Part shown: positions 44,550 through 52,750 of the stretch, piece by piece
Layout of the letters: each line of letters begins with the position of its first letter
Numbering within the stretch: position 1 is the first letter of the stretch
DNA from: Chryseobacterium sp. H1D6B
Lineage (GTDB): Bacteria; Bacteroidota; Bacteroidia; Flavobacteriales; Weeksellaceae
Reading direction: 5' to 3'
NCBI RefSeq assembly: GCF_029892445.1
Contig: NZ_JARXVJ010000001.1
Location: 4,464,001 to 4,528,000 of the forward strand
Length of the DNA stretch: 64,000 bases
Program-made: the position numbers and the translations under genes
Notes under the pieces: model-generated
Seen by the model: only the letters and a program-made list of their open reading frames with translations
Database searches by the model: none
Told to the model about the DNA's origin: nothing

Positions 44550-45986
44550 ATGAATATAATTACCTACCACTATGACTCCAAAAATATCCAGACCGGAATC
44601 CTGCATATCGGAGTGGGTAACTTCCACAGAGCACACCAGCAGTTTTATACAAATGCATTATTAGAAGACAAAGACCAGCAGCAATGGGGAATCTGCGGTG
44701 TATGCCTGCTCCCTTCCGACGAGAAGATTGTCAAGAGTTTAAGATCCCAGGATCTTGATTACACTTTAACCATCTGCGGAAGAGACGGAAGCGATGAAGT
44801 TCATAGAATAGGTTCTCTTCAGGAACTTATCTGGGGAGTTGAAGACCCAAAAGCAGTAATCAATAAAATTGCTGACAGCTCTATAAAGATTATCACCCTG
44901 ACCATCACTGAAGGCGGTTATAATTTAGATAAAGAAACCGGTGCATTTATTTTAGAAGATGAAAAAATACAGCATGATCTGAAAAACCCGAATACCCCGA
45001 AAACTGTTTTTGGATTTGCAGCAGAAGGACTCCGCCAGAGAAAGAAAAAAAATAACGGCAGCATTACTATTCTTTCCTGTGATAACCTGCAGCATAATGG
45101 AAACACAGCAAAAAGAGCATTTACAAGCTTTATAGAAGCTCAGGATAAAGACTTGGCGGAATGGGTAAAAACGAATGTAACTTTTCCGAACAGTATGGTA
45201 GACCGCATTACTCCTGCGACAGCATTGGAAGACATTCAGAGACTGAATAACAAAAGCGGCGTAGAAGATCATGCCCCCGTTTATTGTGAAGATTTTACAC
45301 AGTGGGTGATCGAAGATCATTTTATCGCTGGAAGACCCGCCTGGGAAAGAACTGGTGTAGAATTCACAGAGGATGTGACTGCATTTGAAAACATGAAATT
45401 AAGCTTATTGAATGCCTCTCATACGCTGCTCTCTTACCCTTCTTTTCTAAAAGGCTACCGCAAAGTAGACCAGGCGATGGAAGATAAAGACATTGTAAAA
45501 TTGGTACGTGATTTTATGGATATAGACATTACGCCTTATGTTCCCGCCCCTGAAAATACAGATCTTGAAAAATACAAACATACCCTTATTGAAAGATTTG
45601 CCAACCACAGCGTCAGCGACCAGGTAAGCCGATTATGTTTTGACGGGGTTTCAAAATTTCCGGTTTACATTATGCCGAATCTGGGTAAGATGATTAAAGA
45701 CGGCAAAGATATTACCCGCGAGGCATTTCTCACTGCTTCCTACAGACATTATCTAAAATACAAAACGGATGAGAAAGGACATTCTTTTGAAACGGCAGAA
45801 CCCTGGCTGACAGCTGATGATGAAAAACTGATTGCAAGTGACAACGCTTTTGATTTTTTAAATTTATCCCCTTTTAAAAGTATTGATCTAAGAGATTCCA
45901 GCAAGTTCGCATCATCTTACATCCAGTTTGTGGATAAGATTAAAGATCAAGGAATCAGTCCGGTTTTAGAATCCATTGTAAAATAA
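44550..45986 (+). CDS. Mannitol dehydrogenase family protein (polyol or hexuronate oxidoreductase)
   Basis: This long-chain NAD(P)-dependent polyol dehydrogenase has 478 residues, with the N-terminal dinucleotide-binding motif IGVGNFHRAHQQ near residue 20. Conserved MVDRITPAT (near residue 216) and the C-terminal substrate site (KLSLLNASHTLLSYPSFL in outline, with the catalytic Lys) are present. Family members oxidise D-mannitol to fructose or interconvert fructuronate and mannonate. The neighbouring MFS permease and LacI repressor support a sugar alcohol or sugar acid catabolic role; the exact substrate is not decided by the sequence. Confidence 0.9.
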   Translation: MNIITYHYDSKNIQTGILHIGVGNFHRAHQQFYTNALLEDKDQQQWGICGVCLLPSDEKIVKSLRSQDLDYTLTICGRDGSDEVHRIGSLQELIWGVEDPKAVINKIADSSIKIITLTITEGGYNLDKETGAFILEDEKIQHDLKNPNTPKTVFGFAAEGLRQRKKKNNGSITILSCDNLQHNGNTAKRAFTSFIEAQDKDLAEWVKTNVTFPNSMVDRITPATALEDIQRLNNKSGVEDHAPVYCEDFTQWVIEDHFIAGRPAWERTGVEFTEDVTAFENMKLSLLNASHTLLSYPSFLKGYRKVDQAMEDKDIVKLVRDFMDIDITPYVPAPENTDLEKYKHTLIERFANHSVSDQVSRLCFDGVSKFPVYIMPNLGKMIKDGKDITREAFLTASYRHYLKYKTDEKGHSFETAEPWLTADDEKLIASDNAFDFLNLSPFKSIDLRDSSKFASSYIQFVDKIKDQGISPVLESIVK

Positions 45987-45994
45987 AACACATC

Positions 45995-47341
45995 ATGATA
46001 GTAAATTCAGAACTAAAACCGCTTGAAACAAAGCCCGGCAGCAGCATACTGCCCTTTGCCATTATCACTTTCATTTATTTTATTGTAGGGTTCCTGACGA
46101 CTGTGAATGAACAGCTGCAGGCACCTTTGAAATTCACTTTTCTCAGCCATGCGGGAAGTTTAAAAAATACATTTACCACTTTAATTTCTTTTTTCTTCTT
46201 TCTGGGTTACCTTTTAAATGGAACTTTAGGAAGTAAATGGGTCAATGCTTTCGGGTATAAAAATACGATCCTGCGGGGACTTTTCTTTATGATCTCAGGA
46301 CTTTTTATGTATCTCTGTTCATCTTGGTTTGGATATCAGTATCCGAAGTCAGAATTCAGTATCGGGGATGCAGTGATTCCTTTCGGATTTATTATTTTCG
46401 TTATCGGATCTTATTTAATGGGAACTTCGGCGGCGATCATCCAGGTGGTTGTAAATCCTTACGCCGCATCGTATGAACTGAAAGGCACACAGCCTGTACA
46501 GCGTCTGAATATCTTAACAGCTATTAATTCGATAGGAACCACTTCTGCTCCTTTTTTCGTTACAGTAATCATGTTCAGCGGTATTTCAATTGAAAATATT
46601 GAGATCAAACAACTGCTGCTGCCTCTTTCTGTACTGATAGCATGCATATTGATTGTTATCATCATCACGAAAAGACTTCATCTGCCGGACATTGCCCACA
46701 CAAGAGCTGCTGCTGGAGAAAAGCTTGAAAGAAGTATCTGGTCTTTCAGACATTTTGCACTGGGAGTTCTTGCTATTTTCTTTTATGTAGGAACAGAAGT
46801 CGCCATCGGTGCTAATATCAACCTGAATGCATTCGAATTGATGGAATCCGGCCACCCGATAACATTTTTCGGAAAAACAGATATTATCATAGGAGGAATG
46901 GATCTGGGAATTCATGCTCTACTATCTACATTATATTGGGGCGGATTTCTTGTAGGAAGGGCTGTATCAAGTTTTTTCAACAAAATATCAGCCAGAACCC
47001 AGCTTACAGTAACTACTATTTTAGCAGCAATACTTGCCGTACTCTCTATGATTACACAAAATCTATGGTTTTTAGTAGCTATCGGTCTTTTACATTCTTC
47101 GATGTGGAGCTGTATCTATACTCTTTCTATAAAAGGTTTAAATAAATACACTTCAAAAGCTTCAGGAGTTTTTATCTCTGCAGTATTTGGAGGTGCTGTA
47201 TTTACGCTTGTACAAGGAGGTTTAGCCGATATTTTCGGAACTTGGAGATGGACATGGTCTCTTACGGTTATCTGTGAGTTATTGATGCTTTGCTATGCCT
47301 TATTCGGTTCCCGTATAAGAGAAAAAGATATCATTAACTAA
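45995..47341 (+). CDS. Sugar MFS transporter, FucP-like
   Basis: The 448-residue protein has about twelve membrane helices and fits the FucP/GluP branch of the major facilitator superfamily, which imports hexoses by proton symport in the inner membrane. FLTTVNEQLQAPLKFTF at about 33-49 corresponds to the conserved FxxGFxxxLNxxL region of FucP proteins, and PYAASYELKGTQPVQRLN is a typical cytoplasmic loop. It starts eight bases after the dehydrogenase stop, so the two are co-transcribed and the transporter probably supplies its substrate. Confidence 0.92.
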   Translation: MIVNSELKPLETKPGSSILPFAIITFIYFIVGFLTTVNEQLQAPLKFTFLSHAGSLKNTFTTLISFFFFLGYLLNGTLGSKWVNAFGYKNTILRGLFFMISGLFMYLCSSWFGYQYPKSEFSIGDAVIPFGFIIFVIGSYLMGTSAAIIQVVVNPYAASYELKGTQPVQRLNILTAINSIGTTSAPFFVTVIMFSGISIENIEIKQLLLPLSVLIACILIVIIITKRLHLPDIAHTRAAAGEKLERSIWSFRHFALGVLAIFFYVGTEVAIGANINLNAFELMESGHPITFFGKTDIIIGGMDLGIHALLSTLYWGGFLVGRAVSSFFNKISARTQLTVTTILAAILAVLSMITQNLWFLVAIGLLHSSMWSCIYTLSIKGLNKYTSKASGVFISAVFGGAVFTLVQGGLADIFGTWRWTWSLTVICELLMLCYALFGSRIREKDIIN

Positions 47342-47399
47342 TCACTCATTTTTTACGGTTTACATTATATGATCTGGTAAATAATTGCCAGATACAGGA

Positions 47400-47407
47400 C
47401 CCCCCCC
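47400..47407 (+). repeat. Eight-base C homopolymer
   Basis: A run of eight C lies 31 bases upstream of the ATG at 47439. Such tracts are rare in AT-rich intergenic DNA and prone to slippage. Confidence 0.6.
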
Positions 47408-47438
47408 AATTTAATTTTACAAGAAAAAAACACAAATA

Positions 47439-48170
47439 ATGCTTAAAAACAAACTACTTTTTCTTTTTTTGATTATTGGAAATTCATTATTGAATGCCCA
47501 GGAAATACACTCTGCTTTACAGCTTCGGAACAGCCACCTGTGGAGAGGCCTTGAAGTGTCTTCAGGGTTAATATATACCGGAGATGTGCATCTAGATTAT
47601 AAAAACTTTTACGGAGGATTTTGGGCCGGCGGTAATGTAGACGGCTCTTATAAAGAGTTTGATAATTATGTAGGGTACAAAAACAAACATTTAACCATAG
47701 AATTATGGGACATCTATAATTTCTCACCCGATGCTGTGTATAACAACAAAGAGTTTTTTAATTATAATGCTTCAGAAACCGGACGTTTCTGGGACCTGAG
47801 ATCTTTTTACACGATCAGTGATAAAGTTCCTTTAACACTGAGCTGGAATACTGTAGTCTTCGGACGGGACAGAAACAGCGATAATACAGAAAACAAATAT
47901 TCATCTTTTGTTTCTGGAGAATACCCCGTGTATAAAAAAGAAAACCTGGAAGTAAGAGGAAGGATAGGCTACGGCTTTGCATTAAATAATACCAACGGCG
48001 AAAAGAATAATTTCTTCGCAAAAGAGGCAGGATTCAATGAGATAAGTCTCATTCTTTCAAAAACTTTCGTTATCGAAGGGTATAAAATTCCTGTCGGAAT
48101 ATGGGGAATGTGGAATCCTGTCGGCAACAATGCTTATCTGCAGTTCTCGGTACAGGCCTATTCATTTTAA
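47439..48170 (+). CDS. Putative outer-membrane beta-barrel protein
   Basis: The 243-residue product has a signal peptide (ending LLNAQ, about residue 20). Many alternating aromatic/polar strands follow, such as LHWRG-like SHLWRGLEVSSG, YGGFWAGGNVDGS, LPLTLSWNTVVFG-like segments and RGRIGYGFAL. It ends in Phe (QAYSF), as outer-membrane barrels do. It lies 97 bases after the MFS gene on the same strand and is possibly co-transcribed, suggesting a porin for the same substrate. A C8 tract sits in the gap. The family is not one I can name with certainty. Confidence 0.75.
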   Translation: MLKNKLLFLFLIIGNSLLNAQEIHSALQLRNSHLWRGLEVSSGLIYTGDVHLDYKNFYGGFWAGGNVDGSYKEFDNYVGYKNKHLTIELWDIYNFSPDAVYNNKEFFNYNASETGRFWDLRSFYTISDKVPLTLSWNTVVFGRDRNSDNTENKYSSFVSGEYPVYKKENLEVRGRIGYGFALNNTNGEKNNFFAKEAGFNEISLILSKTFVIEGYKIPVGIWGMWNPVGNNAYLQFSVQAYSF

Positions 48171-48192
48171 AGTTATAAAAATATGGTGTCTT

Positions 48193-48615
48193 TTATTTGA
48201 TTTTCATCATGGTAACCAGTGAAGTTGCTACATGAGTTTCGGAGCTGCTGTTGTCAGTTACAGTAAAAATTTCTGTACGGATCACGCTGATTTTAGCGCC
48301 GCCTTTTACCACATAAGATTTAGAAACTAAAGCATCACCAACAGCGGGACGAAGATAATTGACTTTCAATTCTACCGTTACCACATAGCAGTCTTCTTCA
48401 TAATGGCTTACCGAAGCATATCCAGACGAAACATCCACTAAAGACGCGATCATAGCTCCATTGAACATTCCAGCTTTTCTGGTCATTATTTCCATTTTTG
48501 GAATTTTGATGGAAACGAAATCAGTGTCTAATTCCAGTAATTCTGCTTTATAGAATTTTAAGGTTTCTGAACGGTTGAAACTGCCGGTGATGAGTTGTTT
48601 TTTTTCGGGTGTCAT
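48193..48615 (-). CDS. PaaI-like hotdog-fold thioesterase
   Basis: The 140-residue protein has the single hotdog domain: FNGAMIASLVDVSSGYAS is the central helix with the Asp of the family active site, followed by VTVELKVNYLRPAVGD and the antiparallel sheet. It probably hydrolyses an acyl-CoA in the cytoplasm. It converges on the outer-membrane protein gene with 22 bases between. Confidence 0.85.
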   Translation of the reverse strand: MTPEKKQLITGSFNRSETLKFYKAELLELDTDFVSIKIPKMEIMTRKAGMFNGAMIASLVDVSSGYASVSHYEEDCYVVTVELKVNYLRPAVGDALVSKSYVVKGGAKISVIRTEIFTVTDNSSSETHVATSLVTMMKIK

Positions 48616-48880
48616 GGATTATTATTTGAAAGGTAAATTTAAACACAAATGGTATAAATATTTGGCATAAATGGTACAAATCTTAAAAATCAAGTTTAAA
48701 CTTAATAGTCTTAACTGCTTAATAAAAACTTAATGGTTATATTTTTGAAACATTAAGATCAATTAAGGTTAGTTAAGTTATAGCTGAAGCCATTTCAAGA
48801 TGATTCAAAATGAAAACAGGCTAAAGCCCGTTCCTATTGATAGTATTGAAAATAATGTTTATACAGTTTGTGTTTCAATC
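48616..48880. other. Intergenic region with a dispersed repeat copy
   Basis: No gene is visible. Positions 48815-48843 hold the dispersed repeat (GGCTAAAGCCCGTTCC then TATTGATAG), close to the topB stop codon. Confidence 0.6.
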
Positions 48881-51001
48881 TTAATTAAGCTGAACCTGAA
48901 AATCATCAGACAAAGATACAACTCCTTCTGTCAGACTTTCTGGGTGTGTTGTAAATCCTTTAAGTTTTGAAGTTTTTCCTTTTAACATTAGATCTAAAAG
49001 CTGTTTATCAGATAGTTTTTTTCCAAAAATATCAAACGGAGCTTTAAAGCCGCAGTTTTTGAAATCTGAACATCCGACAGCAGTTTTTCCTTTAATCAGA
49101 TTGTTTTCCTTACATTTCGGGCACTTAGTTTCTTCCCAGGACTGAAGTTCTTTTTTGGGCGCAGGTTCACTTTTTTTCTTTTCTTTTACCTTTTCTTCTT
49201 CCTGAAGCGTGATCACTTTTCCTTTGCCGTCCACTACTTTTTTAGTCAGCTCTGTCACCATCTGGATCAGTTCTTCTTTGAACTGATTGGCTTCATATTC
49301 TCCGCTTTCAATTTTACGAAGTTTTAATTCCCATTCTCCAGTTAATTCGGGGCTTTTCAGCAGTTCATCTTCAATCGTATCAATTAATTGAATTCCGGTC
49401 TGCGTGGCGATCAGATTTTTTCTTTTCTTTTCGATATACTGCCGTTTGAAAAGTGTTTCTATGATATTGGCACGGGTTGACGGCCTTCCGATCCCATTAT
49501 TTTTTAAGAGTTCCCGCAGTTCTTCGTCTTCTACCTGCTTCCCGGCTGTTTCCATGGCTCTCAGAAGAGTTGCTTCCGTGTAGGGTTTTGGTGGTGAAGT
49601 TTTTCCCTGGTGAATCATCGGATCATGCGGGCCGGTTTCTCCAGCAACGAATTCAGGAATGGTCTGCTCCTCTTCCTTATCTTTTTCTTTATCTGAAGGT
49701 TCTTCTTTGGCATCATTTGCATAGACCGCTCTCCAGCCCGGCTCAAGAATCTGCCTTCCGCTTGTTTTAAAAGGAATAGTTCCTACTTTTCCTTCTACCA
49801 GTGTATTTGAAATTTTACATTCAGGATAGAAAACGGCAATAAAACGTTTAGCGATCAAATCATAAATCATTTTTTCTTCCCTGCTCAGATTTTGGGAAGG
49901 CGGGATTTCAGTCGGAATGATCGCATGGTGGTCCGTCACTTTGGTATCATCAAAAACTGCCTTCGACTTTGGAATCGGCCCTTCTAATAAAGGGGCAGCC
50001 AGCTCCTGATAGAAGTGCATTTTCTGAAGAATACCTTCTATTTTAGGATACAGACTTTCTGATAGATAAGTGGTATCCACACGCGGATAGGTCACATGTT
50101 TTTTCTCGTAAAGACTTTGAATATATTTTAAGGTACTGTCCGCGGAATAGCCGTATTTTTTATTCGCTTCCACTTGAAGTCCTGTTAAGTCAAAAAGTCT
50201 TGGATTTTTCTCTTTTCCTTCTTTAATTTCGAAAGAAACGATCTCAAAAGGATTGACTTTAAGATATTCCAGTCCTTTTTCTGCACGGTCTAATGTTTTT
50301 AAACGGTCAATCGCTGCATTGAAGATGACGTCACGGTATTTGGTTTTCAGTTCCCAATATTCTTCGGTATTAAAAGCCTCAATCTCTTTCTGCCGCTGAA
50401 CCAGCATGGCTAATGTAGGAGTCTGCACTCTTCCGATAGAAAGCACCACTTTATTTCCTCCAAATTTTTTGGTAAAAAGCCGGGTTGCATTGATCCCCAA
50501 CAGCCAGTCTCCTATTGCTCTTGCATTTCCTGCGAGATAAAGATTTTTGTAATCTTCGGCCGGTTTTAGGTTTTCAAAACCTTCTTTAATGGCTTCTTCG
50601 GTAAGGGAAGAGATCCATAAACGCTGAATGGGTTTGTTACATTTTGCTTTCTGCAGTACCCAGCGCTGAATGAGTTCTCCCTCCTGCCCGGCATCCCCGC
50701 AGTTAATCACCTCATCACATTCTTCGACCAGTCTTTCAATCACTTTAAACTGATTTTCAACGCCTTTGTTGGGAATTAATTTAATCCCGAAATTATTTGG
50801 AATAATAGGCAGTAAAAACAAATTCCAGGATTTGAACTGAGGACCGTAATCGTGAGGTTCTTTTAGGGTACAAAGGTGTCCGAACGTCCATGTAACGCAG
50901 TATCCATTACCTTCCATATAGCCCTGCTTCGGCGTGGTAGCGCCCAATACTTTGGCAATATCTCTGGCAACACTTGGTTTTTCGGCAATACACAGCTTCA
51001 T
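48881..51001 (-). CDS. topB: DNA topoisomerase III
   Basis: This type IA topoisomerase relaxes negative supercoils and decatenates DNA. The TOPRIM domain is at the N-terminus (MKLCIAEKPSVARDIAKVLGA in outline and GDAGQEGEL near residue 101). The active-site Tyr305 lies in VTYPRVDT. FNTLNNGIGRPST-like DEELRELLKNNGIGRPSTRA completes the core. A Cys4 zinc ribbon near residue 625-650 (CPKCKENNL, CSDFKNCGF) follows. The 706-residue length fits TopB rather than TopA. It probably acts with a RecQ-like helicase in replication and repair. Confidence 0.95.
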   Translation of the reverse strand: MKLCIAEKPSVARDIAKVLGATTPKQGYMEGNGYCVTWTFGHLCTLKEPHDYGPQFKSWNLFLLPIIPNNFGIKLIPNKGVENQFKVIERLVEECDEVINCGDAGQEGELIQRWVLQKAKCNKPIQRLWISSLTEEAIKEGFENLKPAEDYKNLYLAGNARAIGDWLLGINATRLFTKKFGGNKVVLSIGRVQTPTLAMLVQRQKEIEAFNTEEYWELKTKYRDVIFNAAIDRLKTLDRAEKGLEYLKVNPFEIVSFEIKEGKEKNPRLFDLTGLQVEANKKYGYSADSTLKYIQSLYEKKHVTYPRVDTTYLSESLYPKIEGILQKMHFYQELAAPLLEGPIPKSKAVFDDTKVTDHHAIIPTEIPPSQNLSREEKMIYDLIAKRFIAVFYPECKISNTLVEGKVGTIPFKTSGRQILEPGWRAVYANDAKEEPSDKEKDKEEEQTIPEFVAGETGPHDPMIHQGKTSPPKPYTEATLLRAMETAGKQVEDEELRELLKNNGIGRPSTRANIIETLFKRQYIEKKRKNLIATQTGIQLIDTIEDELLKSPELTGEWELKLRKIESGEYEANQFKEELIQMVTELTKKVVDGKGKVITLQEEEKVKEKKKSEPAPKKELQSWEETKCPKCKENNLIKGKTAVGCSDFKNCGFKAPFDIFGKKLSDKQLLDLMLKGKTSKLKGFTTHPESLTEGVVSLSDDFQVQLN

Positions 51002-51136
51002 AAATATTCGGGGGTTTGAAAGGGGTGCAAAATTCGGTTTTTTTTTTGACTTTTAGCTGACGGACGGATTAAAATATAAATTAAAAAAATGATTACATTA
51101 AGATGGATATTTTAGGCACGACATTTCGAAATAAAT

Positions 51137-51730
51137 CTATTTACCACAATACCAATCAATTGCTTTTTTCTCTTCAATTTTTATAAAATGGTCTTTTGCT
51201 CCATTATATTCATTCCCGTCACTCCATTCTTTTATGCTTAATTCTTCTTTTAACTTCTGATACTTATCTTTTATTTCAGGATGGATTCTCATATAATCTC
51301 TAAAAGCAATATGCCTGATCCAGTGTTCTGAATTATAGGGCAAAATATGAATATGAGCCAGCCGATGATCATGTTCATTTGTATTTGACGGGGCATCATC
51401 CTGCTCTGTAATGATTACAGGAACATCCAGCTCTTCAGGATTAATTGTATGCTTAACAAAAAACCTTCGGTAGGGCATCATTTTATTATACTTTTCATAA
51501 TAAACATAGTTATTTTCTGTAAGCGGTACAATTGTTTTTTCCAGATCTCCTTCATCATTAACGCCGATCAAAATATCAATAATAGGTTTTGCAGAGAGAT
51601 TTTCTATTGATGTACTTCCGATGTGTTCAATTTTCGGATCAATAAAACCTATCAAATCCATCAGTTCTGTCTTAATTTTCTTAAAATCATTTTTCCAGCC
51701 TGGATTGTATTTTTCAAGTTTAATTTTCAT
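51137..51730 (-). CDS. GrpB family (UPF0157) protein
   Basis: The 197-residue protein is a nucleotidyltransferase-fold member of the GrpB family. It shows YNPGWKNDFKKIKTEL, the IEHIGSTSIENLSAKPIIDILIGV active-site region in outline with the paired acidic residues, and a C-terminal HILPYNSEHWIRHIAFRDY segment. Members are often fused to CoaE, but the transferred group is unknown. The start ATG at 51730 is followed by typical family sequence, so I trust it. Confidence 0.9.
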   Translation of the reverse strand: MKIKLEKYNPGWKNDFKKIKTELMDLIGFIDPKIEHIGSTSIENLSAKPIIDILIGVNDEGDLEKTIVPLTENNYVYYEKYNKMMPYRRFFVKHTINPEELDVPVIITEQDDAPSNTNEHDHRLAHIHILPYNSEHWIRHIAFRDYMRIHPEIKDKYQKLKEELSIKEWSDGNEYNGAKDHFIKIEEKKAIDWYCGK

Positions 51731-51772
51731 ATTTATCTAAATTTCAAACTATATTTTTATATTCAAATTAAC

Positions 51773-52225
51773 TTATTTATTCAGTTCAGCCAAAACAAGA
51801 TCTTCATAGTCTTCAGGTTCATCCTCCAATGCTGCAGGAATGAAACCTTTTCTTTTTTTCTTATAAACTTCTGCCCGATAGGGATATTTTTCAATACTGA
51901 TCTTGACATCTTGAAATAATTCCGATTTTTTATTCCAGACCGTTCCACATTCTCCGCATCCCCAAAACGGTTTTTCCTCCTCTATAAATGAAATGATTCC
52001 AAAACATCCTGCATTTGGACATCTCAATCCGTCCTCATCTGCCAGTTCTGATACAGCCGTTACGGGTCTATCAACTGCTGTGGGATCCAAATGAAAGCTT
52101 TCATAACAAATAGGACATTCAATGATAATGAATTTCATATTCTTCACTTTTGAAGCTGTAATAAATGCTGACTGCTCATTAGAGGCTGTAAATTCTTCTT
52201 TACAATGATGACATGTTATTTTCAT
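51773..52225 (-). CDS. Double zinc-ribbon protein, hypothetical
   Basis: The 150-residue protein has four Cys pairs: Cys5/Cys8, Cys37/Cys40, Cys69/Cys74 and Cys90/Cys93. These should form two zinc ribbons at residues 1-45 and 66-100, with an acidic, Lys-rich tail. It has no signal peptide. Its stop is 42 bases upstream of the GrpB start, so the two may be co-transcribed. Function unknown; a nucleic acid- or protein-binding role is possible. Confidence 0.75.
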   Translation of the reverse strand: MKITCHHCKEEFTASNEQSAFITASKVKNMKFIIIECPICYESFHLDPTAVDRPVTAVSELADEDGLRCPNAGCFGIISFIEEEKPFWGCGECGTVWNKKSELFQDVKISIEKYPYRAEVYKKKRKGFIPAALEDEPEDYEDLVLAELNK

Positions 52226-52443
52226 TTCAATTTAGCTCAATATAATCACAAATTTAAATCTATTTCTACTATCCGATGATAATCCTGAAAATAGTTTATT
52301 TTATTATGGGTAAAGTCAATATGCTTAAAATTAAGCAATTTTCAAAAACCATAACTAACTCATTTCCAATATTTATTATAATTAATTTTCATTAACAAAT
52401 AAAAAAGTCTACAAAAATAGTGGACTAATAAAATAATATGTAT

Positions 52444-52451
52444 TATATTTG
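52444..52451 (+). promoter_or_regulatory. Promoter of the methionine uptake operon
   Basis: TATATTTG matches TAnnTTTG. Transcription should begin near 52457, giving a leader of about 290 nucleotides before the EamA gene. Confidence 0.6.
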
Positions 52452-52474
52452 CAACCGTATTCGGATTTAGTCAT

Positions 52475-52556
52475 GGTAAAGATGATATGAGCGAAAGCAT
52501 TTATTAAAATGAATTACTCAACCAAAGTCTGGGACAGCCTTTTAAAACTATAGGAA
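52475..52556 (+). promoter_or_regulatory. Antiterminator 5' strand and structured leader
   Basis: AGCCTTTT (52536-52543) is the exact complement of AAAAGGCT, the first eight bases of the terminator (52685-52692). AACTATA plus GGAA (52546-52556, covering the leader-peptide ribosome-binding region) is complementary to TATAGTT (52647-52653) and TTCC (52641-52644) at the 3' end of the leader ORF. GGTAAAG (52475-52481) is also complementary to CTTTACC of the terminator 5' arm. I found no match to the SAM-I core. Confidence 0.7.
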
Positions 52557-52661
52557 ATGAAAGTAACATTTAAAAATACAGCAGACAAAAATATTAACCG
52601 CATCAATACAATGATGATGATGCAGTGCTGTATGTCTATGTTCCGATATAGTTGTGGTTAA
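52557..52661 (+). CDS. Met/Cys-rich leader peptide (attenuator)
   Basis: This is a 34-residue open frame with AGGAA just upstream of its ATG. Its C-terminal half contains MMMMQCCMSM, so seven of the 34 residues are Met and three are Cys. The four consecutive Met codons are at 52611-52622 and the two Cys codons at 52626-52631. The codons just after the last Met (Phe29 to Ser32) form the 3' strand of the predicted antiterminator. A terminator lies 24 bases beyond the stop codon, and the next genes encode methionine uptake. The peptide is best read as a sensor whose translation stalls when Met-tRNA or Cys-tRNA is scarce; the peptide itself may have no function. Confidence 0.75.
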   Translation: MKVTFKNTADKNINRINTMMMMQCCMSMFRYSCG

Positions 52662-52684
52662 CCATTCTTTTATAAAATAATATT

Positions 52685-52718
52685 AAAAGGCTTTACCACA
52701 CTGTGTAAAGCCTTTTTT
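52685..52718 (+). terminator. Attenuator terminator
   Basis: AAAAGGCTTTAC, an 8-nt loop, then GTAAAGCCTTTT with further T. It lies 33 bases before the EamA ATG, inside the transcribed leader, so it must be bypassed for operon expression. Confidence 0.88.
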
Positions 52719-52750
52719 ATTGATATGAACATCATCAAAAACATTATAAC

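Noticed and set aside
52457..52556. SAM riboswitch ahead of the methionine operon
   Set aside because: I could not match the SAM-I core or the compact SAM-II pseudoknot; the leader peptide explains the region better. A covariance-model search would decide it.
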